Numbered from the stretch's first letter, positions 34,279 through 43,076 are shown. The stretch is 64,000 bases of DNA from Synechococcus sp. RCC307 (GCA_000063525.1 CT978603.1:305105-369104), one strand, 5' to 3'. The notes: generated by a model from the sequence alone, not told the origin. A program made the numbers and translations.

Positions 34279-34425
34279 GCCATCGGCGCCGGGAGCGCAA
34301 TTCACCTCCAGATGGGTGTCGGGATCCCAGGGGTCCTGGTTGTAGATCAGGCGCTGATTGAGCACCTCAGCCCGTGCCAGTGGCCCTGCCAACAACAAAG
34401 CCAGCGTTGTCAACAACGCTGGCAT
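34213..34425 (-). CDS. Small exported hypothetical protein, 70 residues
   Basis: Not recognised. Signal peptide MPALLTTLALLLAGPLARA is followed by a short mature part with two Cys (EVNCAPG and SISCDTRPPGQ). It overlaps the end of comM by 66 bases. ATG at 34425 directly follows the stop of the upstream 48-residue gene, so both may be in one transcript. Confidence 0.6.
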   Translation of the reverse strand: MPALLTTLALLLAGPLARAEVLNQRLIYNQDPWDPDTHLEVNCAPGADGSISCDTRPPGQAWVETTITGD

Positions 34426-34433
34426 CAGGGCGC

Positions 34434-34580
34434 CTAGTGGCCGTCTTTGTGGGGATGGTGCCGGAAGGGCTGCATGCCGATGAGCGGCGGCTGGTGCAGT
34501 TTTTCCTGGCGAGGGTCGCCAAAGGCGTGCTCGATGGCTTCGCCCCACCAGGCGCGGACGGAATGAAACAGGTTGCCCAT
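34434..34580 (-). CDS. 48-residue His-rich protein
   Basis: Not recognised. MGNLFHSVRAWWGEAIEHAFGD is a helix with three aromatic residues, and the tail MQPFRHHPHKDGH carries four His in eight residues, which may bind metal. ATG at 34580 follows AGGAGGT at a five-base spacing, a near-ideal Shine-Dalgarno site, so it should be well translated. It sits upstream of the 70-residue exported gene. Confidence 0.7.
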   Translation of the reverse strand: MGNLFHSVRAWWGEAIEHAFGDPRQEKLHQPPLIGMQPFRHHPHKDGH

Positions 34581-34626
34581 GGGGACCTCCTGAATGGCTT
34601 ATTTCCAGTTTGTGCACGTCAGCACC

Positions 34627-34656
34627 AAAAAAAAGTGCCGTCAGAGTAAACGGCAC
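34627..34656 (-). terminator. Intrinsic terminator after rpsU
   Basis: GTGCCGT (34635-34641) pairs with ACGGCAC (34650-34656), and eight T follow on the minus strand. It stops rpsU transcripts about 30 bases after the stop codon and before the 48-residue gene, which must have its own promoter or use read-through. Confidence 0.85.
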
Positions 34657-34689
34657 AAAAGGTTGTTTTGGGCTGCAAAAACTTGATGT

Positions 34690-34860
34690 TCAGCGGCGAC
34701 GACGACGCTGTTGCAGTTTGCGCTTGTACTTCTCCACGGGGGTTTCGTGGTGGCGCAGACGCTTCAGGTCAGCAAAGATCCCGGCCTTGGACACCTGGCG
34801 CTTGAAGCGGCGTAGGGCCGATTCAATCCCTTCGTTTTCACCGACGGTCACCTGGGTCAT
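34690..34860 (-). CDS. rpsU: 30S ribosomal protein S21
   Basis: A 56-residue protein [22 protein letters not shown] ending in a poly-Arg tail (QQRRRRR), the S21 pattern. S21 is at the 3' end of 16S rRNA next to the mRNA exit and aids initiation. ATG at 34860. A terminator follows. A compact monocistron. Confidence 0.95.
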   Translation of the reverse strand: MTQVTVGENEGIESALRRFKRQVSKAGIFADLKRLRHHETPVEKYKRKLQQRRRRR

Positions 34861-34917
34861 AAGAACCGGCTTCGCTTTCGCTCGTTTGAACGCTCAATCT
34901 TACCAATCACCCTCGCC

Positions 34918-35481
34918 TCATTCCTGATCGCGGCGAATCGGCAGGCTTTCGTTGTGCACATAGAGGTGGCCCAGGGCCCGCTCGCCGTAGTGGCGGCGCT
35001 TCAAGCTCCAGCCTGGCTCGAGTTTCAGCTCCACATAGCCGTCATCAATGCCGCCGGCTCTGGCCATCACCACTTCACCGCCGTTGGGACCGGTGCTCAT
35101 CAGCACGATGTCCTCTTCCAGGATCTCCACGCGCAGGCGCATCGCTGAGCCGTAATCAATCTCGCCAATGCGCACGGAATAGCCATTGCTGTCCATGTAG
35201 CGGCCACAGATCCCTGTGAAATCAAAGGTGGCCAGCAGCGGCTTCACCGTGGTGGGGGCATTGCCCTCCCGGCTAAAGCAGGGACGGGTGTCTTTCTTTT
35301 GCTCGTAGATATTGAGCTGGGCGCCGCCACTAGGAATCGGGGCGGCCACCAGGACGAACTGGGTGGTCTCCACCTCTTTGGCATCAAACAGTCCTGCTTG
35401 AGCTGGCTGGCTGAGCAGGGCAGTCGTAGCGCTGGCCAGTCCCACGAGGGCAGGGGCGAGGCGGCGAAAGGCAGACAACAC
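34918..35481 (-). CDS. Exported DUF3747-type protein
   Basis: A 187-residue protein with a signal peptide (1-29, ending AQAG) and a domain FVLVAAPIPSGGAQLNIYEQ, then RPCFSREGNAPTTVKPLLATFDFTGICGRYMDSNGYSVRIG, the cyanobacterial DUF3747 pattern. One Cys pair (RPCFS, GICGR) may form a disulfide. Likely periplasmic or in the thylakoid lumen; the role is unknown. ATG at 35481. Confidence 0.8.
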   Translation of the reverse strand: MLSAFRRLAPALVGLASATTALLSQPAQAGLFDAKEVETTQFVLVAAPIPSGGAQLNIYEQKKDTRPCFSREGNAPTTVKPLLATFDFTGICGRYMDSNGYSVRIGEIDYGSAMRLRVEILEEDIVLMSTGPNGGEVVMARAGGIDDGYVELKLEPGWSLKRRHYGERALGHLYVHNESLPIRRDQE

Positions 35482-35543
35482 AGGCAGTAATCAGACCGGT
35501 TTGAACTGATCGTAAAAGTCAGATTCAGCCTTGCCCAGGGGCA

Positions 35544-35741
35544 TTAGGCCGGTGTGTTGAGGCGAATCGCGACAAGAAGTGATCCAGCGCAACCAGGCAG
35601 CGCGCCGATCAAGATTCCGCGCGTCACACCAATGCCAAGGTCGGGATCGCCGTAGGCGAGCTCGAAGACGCAACCGGTTGCTGCAATCCCAAGAACGCAA
35701 GCCAGGGCCAGGAACAGGCCGGCCAGGGGTTTCATCGGCAT
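35544..35741 (-). CDS. Small two-helix membrane protein, 65 residues
   Basis: Not recognised. Two hydrophobic segments (LAGLFLALACVLGIAATGCVF and GILIGALPGCAGSLLVAI) separated by a short acidic loop. ATG at 35741 or two codons later. Three bases separate it from the end of def on the same strand. Confidence 0.6.
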   Translation of the reverse strand: MPMKPLAGLFLALACVLGIAATGCVFELAYGDPDLGIGVTRGILIGALPGCAGSLLVAIRLNTPA

Positions 35742-35745
35742 GGGA

Positions 35746-36330
35746 TCAAGCGACAGGCTTCACATCATTGCGGTCGAAGCCGAGCCGCTGCAGCTCACCG
35801 CTCAAGCTCAGCTCATCGCTGACCCGATCCACGAACAGCACCCCATTGAGATGGTCCATCTCATGCAGGATGCAGCGGGCCATCAGGCCATCGGCTTTGC
35901 GCCGTTGCGGCCGGCCGAGCTCATCGCGGTATTTGACGTCGACCTGACTGGGGCGAACCACGTTGAGATAGACGCCGGGAATGCTGAGGCAACCCTCTTC
36001 GTAGGTGTCGAGGGCTCCGCTGGTGGCCACGATTTCAGGGTTAATCAGCACCAGGGGAGGGTTGGCAGCTTCCTCTGGATCGAGGTCGATCACCAGCAGT
36101 TGCTGGTGGACTCCGACTTGCGGTGCTGCCAGTCCAATGCCGTGGGCTGCATACATGCTGCGCAGCATCTCCCGCGCCAGCTCCCGCACCTGTTCATTGA
36201 CTTTGCTGATGCGCTTGGCGGGTTTGCGCAATTCGTTGGATCCCAGCGTGTGGATCTTGGGGCTTTCAGGCTGCTCCTCTCCCTTGGGGACCATCACCGT
36301 GGAGGCCTGCCGTTCGGATTGGCGCGCCAT
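35746..36330 (-). CDS. def: Peptide deformylase
   Basis: A 194-residue enzyme that removes the formyl group from new proteins. All three motifs are present: GIGLAAPQVG at 64-73, EGCLSIPG at 112-119 (metal Cys114) and HEMDH at 156-160 (metal His and catalytic Glu). The first ~25 residues are a polar N-terminal extension. ATG at 36330, divergent from the peptidase gene. Confidence 0.97.
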   Translation of the reverse strand: MARQSERQASTVMVPKGEEQPESPKIHTLGSNELRKPAKRISKVNEQVRELAREMLRSMYAAHGIGLAAPQVGVHQQLLVIDLDPEEAANPPLVLINPEIVATSGALDTYEEGCLSIPGVYLNVVRPSQVDVKYRDELGRPQRRKADGLMARCILHEMDHLNGVLFVDRVSDELSLSGELQRLGFDRNDVKPVA

Positions 36331-36401
36331 CGCGGCAAAGTTCAGGGACAAAACCGCTTCGCTAGAGAGATTGCATCCTAGGCAGCAGTGTCGAGATCTC
36401 T

Positions 36402-38276
36402 GTGGCGGTTCGTTCTGAAGCCATTGCAGCCCTGCCCGTTGATCAGGTGATGGGGCGAGATCGCGCCTGCAAAGAGCCTCTGCTGCTGGGTGAGCAGTTG
36501 TTCTGGGCTGAGCACCGCCCCGACCAAGGTGGCCGCACCACCTTGATGCGCCAGGTGGCGGCGGGTGCCGCACCGCAAGATCTCACTCCAGGCCGCTGGA
36601 GTTTGCGCAGCCGGGTCCATGAATTTGGTGGGGGCCTGTTTTGTGCCAGCAGCGAGTTGGCTGTCTTTATTGAGGCCCGCAGCGGGATTCCCCACGCCGT
36701 CTCCTTCAGCCCTGGTGCGCAGCCCAGGCCTTTGATCAGTGGACCCTCTGATGAGTGTGGGCGCTACGCCGATGGCCTGATTGATACGCACCGCCAGCGT
36801 TGGCTGGGGGTGCGTGAAACCACCAGCTGCGATCAGCTGGTGGCGCTGCCCCTCTCAGGCGGTGAGCCCCAGGTGCTGCGCCAAGAGGCAGATTTTTGCG
36901 GCTATGCCGCCCTCTCTCCAGCGGGTGATCAGTTGGCTTGGCTGGAGTGGTCGCTGCCTGCGATGCCGTGGGAGCGCACTGAACTGTGGTGCTCGCCCAT
37001 CGATGCCGCCGGTGAGCTGTCGCATCCGCAGCGGATTGCTGGAGGCGATGGCTGTGCTGAATCCTTGTTTCAGCCCCTGTGGAGTAGCGCTGGTGAGCTG
37101 CTGGTGGCCTCCGATCGCAGTGGCTGGTGGACGCCCCAGCGTTGGTGCCCTGATCAGCAACCGGCCTGGCAGCCGCTGCCGCTGCCGCAGGCCTGTGAAA
37201 CCGCCATGCCCCAGTGGGTTTATGGCATGCGCACCATGGCCGCCAGCGAAAGCGCCCTGCTGGCCTTGGCCTGCGCCCAGGGGGAATGGAGCCTTTGGCA
37301 GTACCCCTGGCAGCAACAGCAATGGCGGCGCATTCCCCTGCCGTTGAACGAGCTCAGTGGCCTGACGGCCTCCTCCCAGCGGGCGGTTTGCTTGGGCGCT
37401 TCGGCGACGCAGCGCACAACCCTGTTGGAGTTGGATTTGGCAGCAGCCAGCCATCACCCTCTACAGCCAGCGGCCCCTTTACCCCAGGGGCTGGTTCGCA
37501 TTAGTGAGCCCAGGGCTCTGGAGTTTGTCGGCGGCGATGGACAGAGCAGCCATGGCTGGTATTACCCCCCCACAACCTCAGAGGCAGGCCCAGCGCCATT
37601 GCTGGTAAAGGCCCATAGCGGACCCACCGGCATGGCCCGCACTGGGCTGAATCTGGCGATTCAGTTTTGGACCAGCCGCGGTTGGGGAGTGGTTGATGTC
37701 AATTACGGCGGTTCCACCGGTTTCGGCCGCGCCTATCGCCAGCGGCTCGATGGTCAGTGGGGCGTTCTCGATGTGGCCGATTGCGCTGCAGCCGTGGCCC
37801 ATTTGGTGGAGCTGGGGCTCGTTGACCCCCAGCGGGTGGCCATGGAGGGAGGCAGTGCGGGCGGTTTCACGACCCTGGCGGCCCTGATTCGTGAACCGGT
37901 TTTCCGCGCCGGGGTCTGCCGTTATCCGGTGTGTGATCTCGAGGCACTCACCAAGGACACCCACCGCTTTGAGTCGGGGTATCTCGATGGCTTGATTGGT
38001 CTTTGGCCACAGCAGCGCAGCCGTTACGACGAGCGTTCACCGCGCTCCTGCAGCCATCAACTCCATCGCCCTGTGCTGTTTATCCAGGGGTTGCAGGATC
38101 GGGTGGTGCCCCCCGAGCAGGTGGAGCAGATGGTGCAAGCCTTGCGCTGGCGGGGCCTCTCCCCAGAGCTGATGCTGCTTGAGAGCGAAGGCCATGGATT
38201 CCGCTCAACCTCGGTTCAGCGTCAGGTGCTGGAGGCCACCGAGCAATTTTTGCGGCGGGTGTTGCCCCAGCGTTAG
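36402..38276 (+). CDS. S9-family prolyl oligopeptidase-like peptidase
   Basis: A 624-residue serine peptidase with an N-terminal beta-propeller (about 1-380) and a C-terminal alpha/beta hydrolase. The nucleophile is in MEGGSAGGFTTLAAL, VKAHSGPTG (oxyanion loop) and DVNYGGSTGFGRAYR precede it, and HGFRS supplies the catalytic His, with the Asp probably in IQGLQDRVVPP. It is dipeptidyl-peptidase/acylaminoacyl-peptidase-like and probably cytosolic. GTG at 36402. Confidence 0.92.
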   Translation: MAVRSEAIAALPVDQVMGRDRACKEPLLLGEQLFWAEHRPDQGGRTTLMRQVAAGAAPQDLTPGRWSLRSRVHEFGGGLFCASSELAVFIEARSGIPHAVSFSPGAQPRPLISGPSDECGRYADGLIDTHRQRWLGVRETTSCDQLVALPLSGGEPQVLRQEADFCGYAALSPAGDQLAWLEWSLPAMPWERTELWCSPIDAAGELSHPQRIAGGDGCAESLFQPLWSSAGELLVASDRSGWWTPQRWCPDQQPAWQPLPLPQACETAMPQWVYGMRTMAASESALLALACAQGEWSLWQYPWQQQQWRRIPLPLNELSGLTASSQRAVCLGASATQRTTLLELDLAAASHHPLQPAAPLPQGLVRISEPRALEFVGGDGQSSHGWYYPPTTSEAGPAPLLVKAHSGPTGMARTGLNLAIQFWTSRGWGVVDVNYGGSTGFGRAYRQRLDGQWGVLDVADCAAAVAHLVELGLVDPQRVAMEGGSAGGFTTLAALIREPVFRAGVCRYPVCDLEALTKDTHRFESGYLDGLIGLWPQQRSRYDERSPRSCSHQLHRPVLFIQGLQDRVVPPEQVEQMVQALRWRGLSPELMLLESEGHGFRSTSVQRQVLEATEQFLRRVLPQR

Positions 38277-39199
38277 TGATCAACTCCCTGCAGCAAGTCG
38301 CTCAAAGCCCTGCTCCAACTGGGATCGCAGGGGATGCTCACGCGCCGGGCCAGGCTCGTGGCGATGTGCTTTTCCTGGTAAGCCGCCTCATTGCTGAACA
38401 CCGTCACCTGGTCTGGCTCTCCGCTGAAGGGAATCACGGTGCCATCGCCTTGTTGAAACAGGGGCGCTCCTGGTTTCAGTGGCGTCCAATCACTCTTCAG
38501 GCGTGCTGGGTGCAGGCAAGACGTGGGTTGGCCGCTGCTGTCCCTGGGGAGATCAAGGCTGCCGCTATGGCGGTGAACGCGCAGGGGAGAGCGCAGCTGA
38601 AGATGGCCCTGGCTGGCCTCATCCAGCAGATCCAGCAGGGTTTCCAACCCCAGCTGTGTTTGCTGGCAAATCACTGGGCTAATCACTCCTTGGGGCACTG
38701 GCCCCACCTCCAAGACCAACCCGCAGGGCCAAGCTTCTGCCATGAAACCGGTTTGATCCGGATCGTGTTCGTGTTGATAGATCGGTAGCCCCAACCGTTC
38801 TTGGCAGGCAGCAGCCAGGGCGAGATCGGCAGGACGGCGGCCATAGACCACCAAGCTGTTGCCCATGGCGGCTGTGGTGCTGTGCAGATCAATCACCACC
38901 TGGCAGGGCTTGGTTCCTTGTGGCCCAAAGCTTTGGACCAACTCCCTGGCTCGCTGCACTTCCCACTGATCAGCTGGGCTTGGCTGGGCTTGCAGGAGAT
39001 CGCCCCGAAAACTGCGATTGAGATCGCGATCGATGTAACGCCGGCAGCACTGCAAAGCTCTGGGATTTCCCAGGGCTGTCTGCACCTTCAGCCTGGGCCG
39101 TTGGAGCGCCGCAAAGCTCGGCCCCCATTGCTGCAGCAGCCAGGGGGCATTGCATTCGTTGCCATGGGTCCCGCCGACAACAAGAACGGAGGCCACCAT
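38273..39199 (-). CDS. Aspartoacylase/succinylglutamate desuccinylase-family zinc hydrolase
   Basis: A 308-residue metal carboxypeptidase-fold protein. The zinc site GGTHGNE is at 9-15 (His12, Glu15) with the third ligand His in VIDLHSTTAAMGN, and NPRALQCCRRYIDRDLNRSF holds the substrate Arg. GLVLEVGPVPQG holds the catalytic Glu. ASPA splits N-acetylaspartate; bacterial relatives act on N-acyl amino acids or acetyl-citrulline. It overlaps the end of the S9 peptidase by four bases. Confidence 0.85.
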   Translation of the reverse strand: MVASVLVVGGTHGNECNAPWLLQQWGPSFAALQRPRLKVQTALGNPRALQCCRRYIDRDLNRSFRGDLLQAQPSPADQWEVQRARELVQSFGPQGTKPCQVVIDLHSTTAAMGNSLVVYGRRPADLALAAACQERLGLPIYQHEHDPDQTGFMAEAWPCGLVLEVGPVPQGVISPVICQQTQLGLETLLDLLDEASQGHLQLRSPLRVHRHSGSLDLPRDSSGQPTSCLHPARLKSDWTPLKPGAPLFQQGDGTVIPFSGEPDQVTVFSNEAAYQEKHIATSLARRVSIPCDPSWSRALSDLLQGVDH

Positions 39200-39213
39200 G
39201 GCGGCAGGGCTGC

Positions 39214-40656
39214 TTAGCCCACTTTGGCTTTTCCGACCCCCAGTTCGCGCAACTCCTGAGCGAGTCCGCTGAGCACCTTCTTGGCGTCGCCAAACACCAT
39301 CGAGGTGTTGGGGCGCTCAAACAGGCTGTTTTTGATGCCGGCATAACCAGCGCTCAGACCTCGCTTCACCACAAACACCGTCGTGGCTTCCTCCACGTTC
39401 AACACGGGCATTCCGTAAAGCGGGCTGGAGGAGTCGTTGCGGGCCTGGGGGTTCACCACATCATTGGCGCCCAGAACAATCACCACGTCGGTGCGCGGGA
39501 ATTCGGGGTTGATCGTTTCCATTTCGATCAATTGCTCGTAGGGCACATCGGCTTCCGCCAGCAGCACGTTCATGTGCCCTGGCATGCGCCCGGCCACCGG
39601 GTGGATGGCATAGGCCACATCAATGCCTTGGGCTTCCAGTAGCTCGGCCACTTCCCGCAGGATGTGCTGGGCCTGGGCCACCGCCAAGCCGTAGCCAGGT
39701 ACGAACACAACCCGTTGGGCTGTTTCCAGAGTCAGGGCGCATTCTTCAGCGCTGCAGGAGGTGATGCCCTGGTATTCGCCTTGGTCGGCAGCGCTAGCGC
39801 TGGCGCCAAGGGCACCACCAAACAGCACGTTCACCAGCGAACGGTTCATGGCATTGCACATCACCTGCGTGAGGATCAGGCCTGCCGCACCAACCATGGC
39901 GCCGGCCACGATCAGCATCTGACTGCCCACCACAAAACCGGCGGCTGCCGCAGCAACACCGGAATAGGAGTTCAGCAGGGAGATCACCACGGGCATGTCT
40001 GCCCCTCCGATGGAGAGGGTGACGCCGATGCCCAGCAGGCTGGAGCCAATCACCAGCAGCCAGAGGCCTTGATCTCCACCGCTTGCGATTAAGGCGATGG
40101 CAGCCACCAGGGAGACGGCCGCCAGGCCGATGTTGATGACATGGCGCAGCTTGCTCTGCATCCAGGCCGGTGTGTCCAGCCAACCCTGCAGCTTGCCCAT
40201 GGCCACCACCGAGCCGCTGAAGGTGATCGCACCCACAAACACCGACACCACAATCGAAATGCCGGCAACGAGGGCTCCTGTGCCCTCACCATCGCTTCCA
40301 GCCAGTGGATCGAGAGCCACGCCAAGGGCCACCAACAGCGAGGACATGCCGCCGCAACCGTTGAACAGCGCCACGGTTTCGGGCATGGCCGTCATCGGCA
40401 CCCTTTGCGAGGTGATGGCGCCCAGCAAGCCACCCACCACGGTGCCGCCGATGATCCACAGCCAGGCACTGGAGTCGATCCCGCTGGTGCTGAGGAAGTT
40501 GATCAACACGCCCAACACGGCCAAAGCCAACGCGACGGCCGCGATTTGATTGGCGGCGCGTGCCGAGCGCACCTTGGATAGCCCTTTGATGCCCAGCGCG
40601 AGGAGCAGGACAGCGACCAGCTCGATCGCGTACTTGATTACGACAGCGGCAGTCAT
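39214..40656 (-). CDS. pntB: NAD(P) transhydrogenase beta subunit
   Basis: A 480-residue protein with about nine transmembrane helices and a C-terminal NADP-binding domain (VPGYGLAVAQAQHILREVAELLEAQGIDVAYAIHPVAGRMPGHMNVLLAEA is the dIII core; VIVLGANDVVNPQARND). With PntA it drives NADPH formation using the proton gradient. Its ATG overlaps the stop of pntA2 as TGATG. Confidence 0.97.
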   Translation of the reverse strand: MTAAVVIKYAIELVAVLLLALGIKGLSKVRSARAANQIAAVALALAVLGVLINFLSTSGIDSSAWLWIIGGTVVGGLLGAITSQRVPMTAMPETVALFNGCGGMSSLLVALGVALDPLAGSDGEGTGALVAGISIVVSVFVGAITFSGSVVAMGKLQGWLDTPAWMQSKLRHVINIGLAAVSLVAAIALIASGGDQGLWLLVIGSSLLGIGVTLSIGGADMPVVISLLNSYSGVAAAAAGFVVGSQMLIVAGAMVGAAGLILTQVMCNAMNRSLVNVLFGGALGASASAADQGEYQGITSCSAEECALTLETAQRVVFVPGYGLAVAQAQHILREVAELLEAQGIDVAYAIHPVAGRMPGHMNVLLAEADVPYEQLIEMETINPEFPRTDVVIVLGANDVVNPQARNDSSSPLYGMPVLNVEEATTVFVVKRGLSAGYAGIKNSLFERPNTSMVFGDAKKVLSGLAQELRELGVGKAKVG

Positions 40657-40976
40657 CAGCGCTTCTCCTTCTGGCGAGCGGGTTTACGGCTGAACATGGC
40701 CAGCATTCGATCGGTGACCAAAAAGCCGCCAATCACGTTGAACAGGGCAAAGCCCAGGGAGACGGCTCCCAAGGCCATCAGGCCGCCATTGCCACTGGAG
40801 CCAGCCTTGATGATCAAGGTCAGGGCCGCCAACACGGTGATTCCTGAAATGGCATTGGCGCCACTCATCAGAGGCGTGTGCAGGGTGGGAGGCACCTTGC
40901 CAATGAGCTCGAGCCCCAGCAGGCTGCCGAGGAGCAACACCCAGAGGGCGTCGTTCAGGGAAAGAGCGTCGTTCAT
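40656..40976 (-). CDS. pntA2: NAD(P) transhydrogenase alpha subunit, membrane part
   Basis: A 106-residue membrane protein with three hydrophobic helices and HTPLMSGANAISGITVL, the dII portion of the alpha subunit that is split off in cyanobacteria. It ends with a basic tail RKPARQKEKR. It overlaps pntA1 by four bases (ATGA) and pntB as TGATG, so the three are one operon. Confidence 0.95.
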   Translation of the reverse strand: MNDALSLNDALWVLLLGSLLGLELIGKVPPTLHTPLMSGANAISGITVLAALTLIIKAGSSGNGGLMALGAVSLGFALFNVIGGFLVTDRMLAMFSRKPARQKEKR

Positions 40977-42127
40977 GGGGTCATCTCGCTTGAGGTGGCG
41001 CGCTCAGGCACCAGATCCGTGCGTCGCAGATTGCCATCCAGGCTGATCAGGCTGGGAGCTAGGAGCTCATCTTCGCTGTCGAGCTTGAGGACACCTTCTT
41101 GATCGATCAGCGCCTCCAGCAGCGACATCAGGTTGCGTGCATACAACGAGCTGGCGTGGTGGGCCACGCTGCCGGGCAAGCGATCAGCACCAATCACCTT
41201 CACCCCGTGGTGCTCCACGGTTTGGCCGGCTTGGCTCAGTTCGCAGTTGCCCCCCTGAATCACGGCCAAATCAACGATGACGGCCCCAGGGCGCATGGCG
41301 GACACCATGGCGCTGGTGATCAACATCGGCGCTGGCCTTCCGGGCACTTGAGCCGTGCAGATCACCACATCGGCTTGGTTGAGGTGTTCGCTCAATCCCG
41401 CCCGTTGGGCATCGAGAAACGACATCGTGGCTTGCTTCGCGTAGCCGCCGGATTCACCCGGTACGCCTTGCTCTGGAGGCGGAATAAAACGAGCGCCCAG
41501 CGATTCCACCTGCTCTTGTGCGGCAGCGCGCACATCACTGACGCTGACGACAGCACCTAAGCGCCTGGCGGTGGCAACGGCTTGCAGCCCGGCCACACCA
41601 GCTCCAATGACCACCACCTTGGCTGGCTGCACCGTCCCGGCCGCCGTCATCAGCATTGGCATGAAGCGATCCAAATCCGCCGCTGCCAGCAACACCGCTT
41701 TGTAGCCGGCGATGTTGGCTTGGGAGGAGAGCACATCCATCGCTTGCGCCCGGCTGATCCTCGGCAGCAGCTCTAGGGAGATGGCTGAAAGCTGGCCTTT
41801 TTCCAGTTGATCGAGCAGGGCATTGTTGTTGTGGGGCGCCAGCTGACCAATCACCACGGCACCTGGCTTGAGCGCTGCTGTGTTGTCGCCCAGCGGGCCC
41901 ACACTCAGAATGATGTCGCTTTGCGACCACGTCGCGCGGTCACCGGGGTTAACCAAGTCAGCTCCGGCCGCCGCATAGTCCTCATCACTGAAGCCAGCCT
42001 GCCGTCCAGCGCCGCGCTCCACGGAGCATTGGACGTGCCGTCCAGCAAGACGTTTCACCACCTCTGGGCTGCTTGCCACCCGGGTTTCCCCGGCATCCCA
42101 CTCCCGGGGGATCAAAACCTTCACCAT
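40973..42127 (-). CDS. pntA1: NAD(P) transhydrogenase alpha subunit, NAD-binding part
   Basis: A 384-residue soluble domain dI: VKVLIPREWDAGETRVASSPEVVKRLA, the Rossmann site VVVIGAGVAGLQAVATARRLGAVVSVSDVR and a VICTAQVPGRPAPMLIT motif. It binds NADH and passes hydride to the NADP domain of PntB. It is divergent from the CP12-like gene over about 92 bases. ATG at 42127. Confidence 0.96.
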   Translation of the reverse strand: MVKVLIPREWDAGETRVASSPEVVKRLAGRHVQCSVERGAGRQAGFSDEDYAAAGADLVNPGDRATWSQSDIILSVGPLGDNTAALKPGAVVIGQLAPHNNNALLDQLEKGQLSAISLELLPRISRAQAMDVLSSQANIAGYKAVLLAAADLDRFMPMLMTAAGTVQPAKVVVIGAGVAGLQAVATARRLGAVVSVSDVRAAAQEQVESLGARFIPPPEQGVPGESGGYAKQATMSFLDAQRAGLSEHLNQADVVICTAQVPGRPAPMLITSAMVSAMRPGAVIVDLAVIQGGNCELSQAGQTVEHHGVKVIGADRLPGSVAHHASSLYARNLMSLLEALIDQEGVLKLDSEDELLAPSLISLDGNLRRTDLVPERATSSEMTP

Positions 42128-42219
42128 CGAGTGCGGCTCGTCTGCCCCCCCTATCTATATGTGATGGCGTGCCCATCTGTGTGTGGAGATGGCCGCCTGA
42201 GTCACCAAACCTTGCCGGG

Positions 42220-42474
42220 GTGGATACCCTTGAAAGTGAATTGATTGATCGCGCGATGAAATCCATCGACGAGCACATCGCCAAGGATGAGAACGAGATC
42301 CTTGCGGCCAAAGCTCAAGGCGATGAAGGCAAAGTGCGCCACCTCGAGGGCGAGCTCCAGGACCTCAAAGTGTTCAAGGAGCACCACCCTGGCGACAATC
42401 ACGACCCCACCTCGCTCGAGATGTTCTGCGAGAACAACCCCGAGTCCCCTGAGTGCCGGATTTACGACGACTGA
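42220..42474 (+). CDS. CP12-domain protein lacking the N-terminal Cys pair
   Basis: An 84-residue protein whose C terminus, SLEMFCENNPESPECRIYDD, is the CP12 C-terminal motif that binds GAPDH (Cys pair near 69 and 77, YDD end). The N-terminal ~60 residues are a charged helix (SELIDRAMKSIDEHIAKDEN, VRHLEGELQDLKVFKEH) with no Cys, so the N-terminal disulfide that closes on PRK in classic CP12 is missing. GTG at 42220 is used. CP12 links the Calvin cycle to redox state, and the divergent partner is pntA1 (NADPH supply). Confidence 0.8.
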   Translation: MDTLESELIDRAMKSIDEHIAKDENEILAAKAQGDEGKVRHLEGELQDLKVFKEHHPGDNHDPTSLEMFCENNPESPECRIYDD

Positions 42475-42485
42475 TCAGCGCGTGA

Positions 42486-42677
42486 TCAGTACTCCTCGTT
42501 GAAAGCTCTGGGGGAAACCGGTGCGTCGGTCATCCGGCAGACCACCGCTTCCTCCGGCTCCATTTCCACAACCTTGATGACGGGGCGCCCCAAGCGGCGC
42601 AGGACTTCCACATCAGCCATGGTTTGGCAGCGGGCCAAGAGCGTGCCCTCACCGTCGTAGCAGCAAAAGAATTTCAC
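42486..42677 (-). CDS. Hypothetical protein, 63 residues
   Basis: Not recognised. Reads MKFFCCYDGEGTLLARCQTMADVEVLRRLGRPVIKVVEM, an alpha/beta pattern with a CC pair and a helix with LRRLG, then an acidic end. GTG at 42677 is chosen as the N terminus KFFCCYDGEG looks natural; GTG at 42701 or TTG at 42734 are alternatives. Convergent with the CP12-like gene (11 bases between stops). Confidence 0.55.
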   Translation of the reverse strand: MKFFCCYDGEGTLLARCQTMADVEVLRRLGRPVIKVVEMEPEEAVVCRMTDAPVSPRAFNEEY

Positions 42678-42763
42678 TAAACCAAAGACCCGTGGGCTCA
42701 CTCCTGTTATGCCCACAGCCTTTGATCTCGGCAACGCAAGTCTTTCTGAAGGATCCTTTTGAA

Positions 42764-42985
42764 TCAGGGGCCTTCAGCCAAACGCCGCATCAGTAGCAAG
42801 TCACTGTGCGGATCGTTGGGACAAAGCCACTCCCTGTATTCCTCAAAGAGACGTTCACCCCCCGCGTGATCGCCGCTGCCATGCAGTTGCTGAATCCGCT
42901 GCCGCACCTGTGGCAGGCGCGACTGCAGCAAACCCAGCGGATCGCCGGCTGAAGAGCAGCTCGCAGAAACGTCGGGCAAAGGCAA
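42764..42985 (-). CDS. Hypothetical protein, 73 residues
   Basis: Not recognised. A helical protein (LGLLQSRLPQVRQRIQQLHGSGDHAGGERLFEEYREWL) with a short acidic end. TTG at 42985 is the only start in this frame before an internal GTG, so the N terminus is uncertain. It lies directly before the rRNA promoter, pointing the other way. Confidence 0.45.
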   Translation of the reverse strand: MPLPDVSASCSSAGDPLGLLQSRLPQVRQRIQQLHGSGDHAGGERLFEEYREWLCPNDPHSDLLLMRRLAEGP

Positions 42986-43042
42986 GACCGTTGCAATCCC
43001 TCTGCGATAACCCAGATCCTGGCGAGGATGCCAGTCAATTTG

Positions 43043-43070
43043 TTGACAGGCGATGCCCTTGTGCTATGTT
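43043..43070 (+). promoter_or_regulatory. rRNA operon promoter
   Basis: A consensus -35 TTGACA (43043-43048), a 16-base spacer and a -10 TATGTT (43065-43070). It would start near 43077, about 560 bases before 16S rRNA. It is the best sigma70 promoter between the leftward hypothetical gene and the 16S gene. Confidence 0.7.
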
Positions 43071-43076
43071 TCGTTG

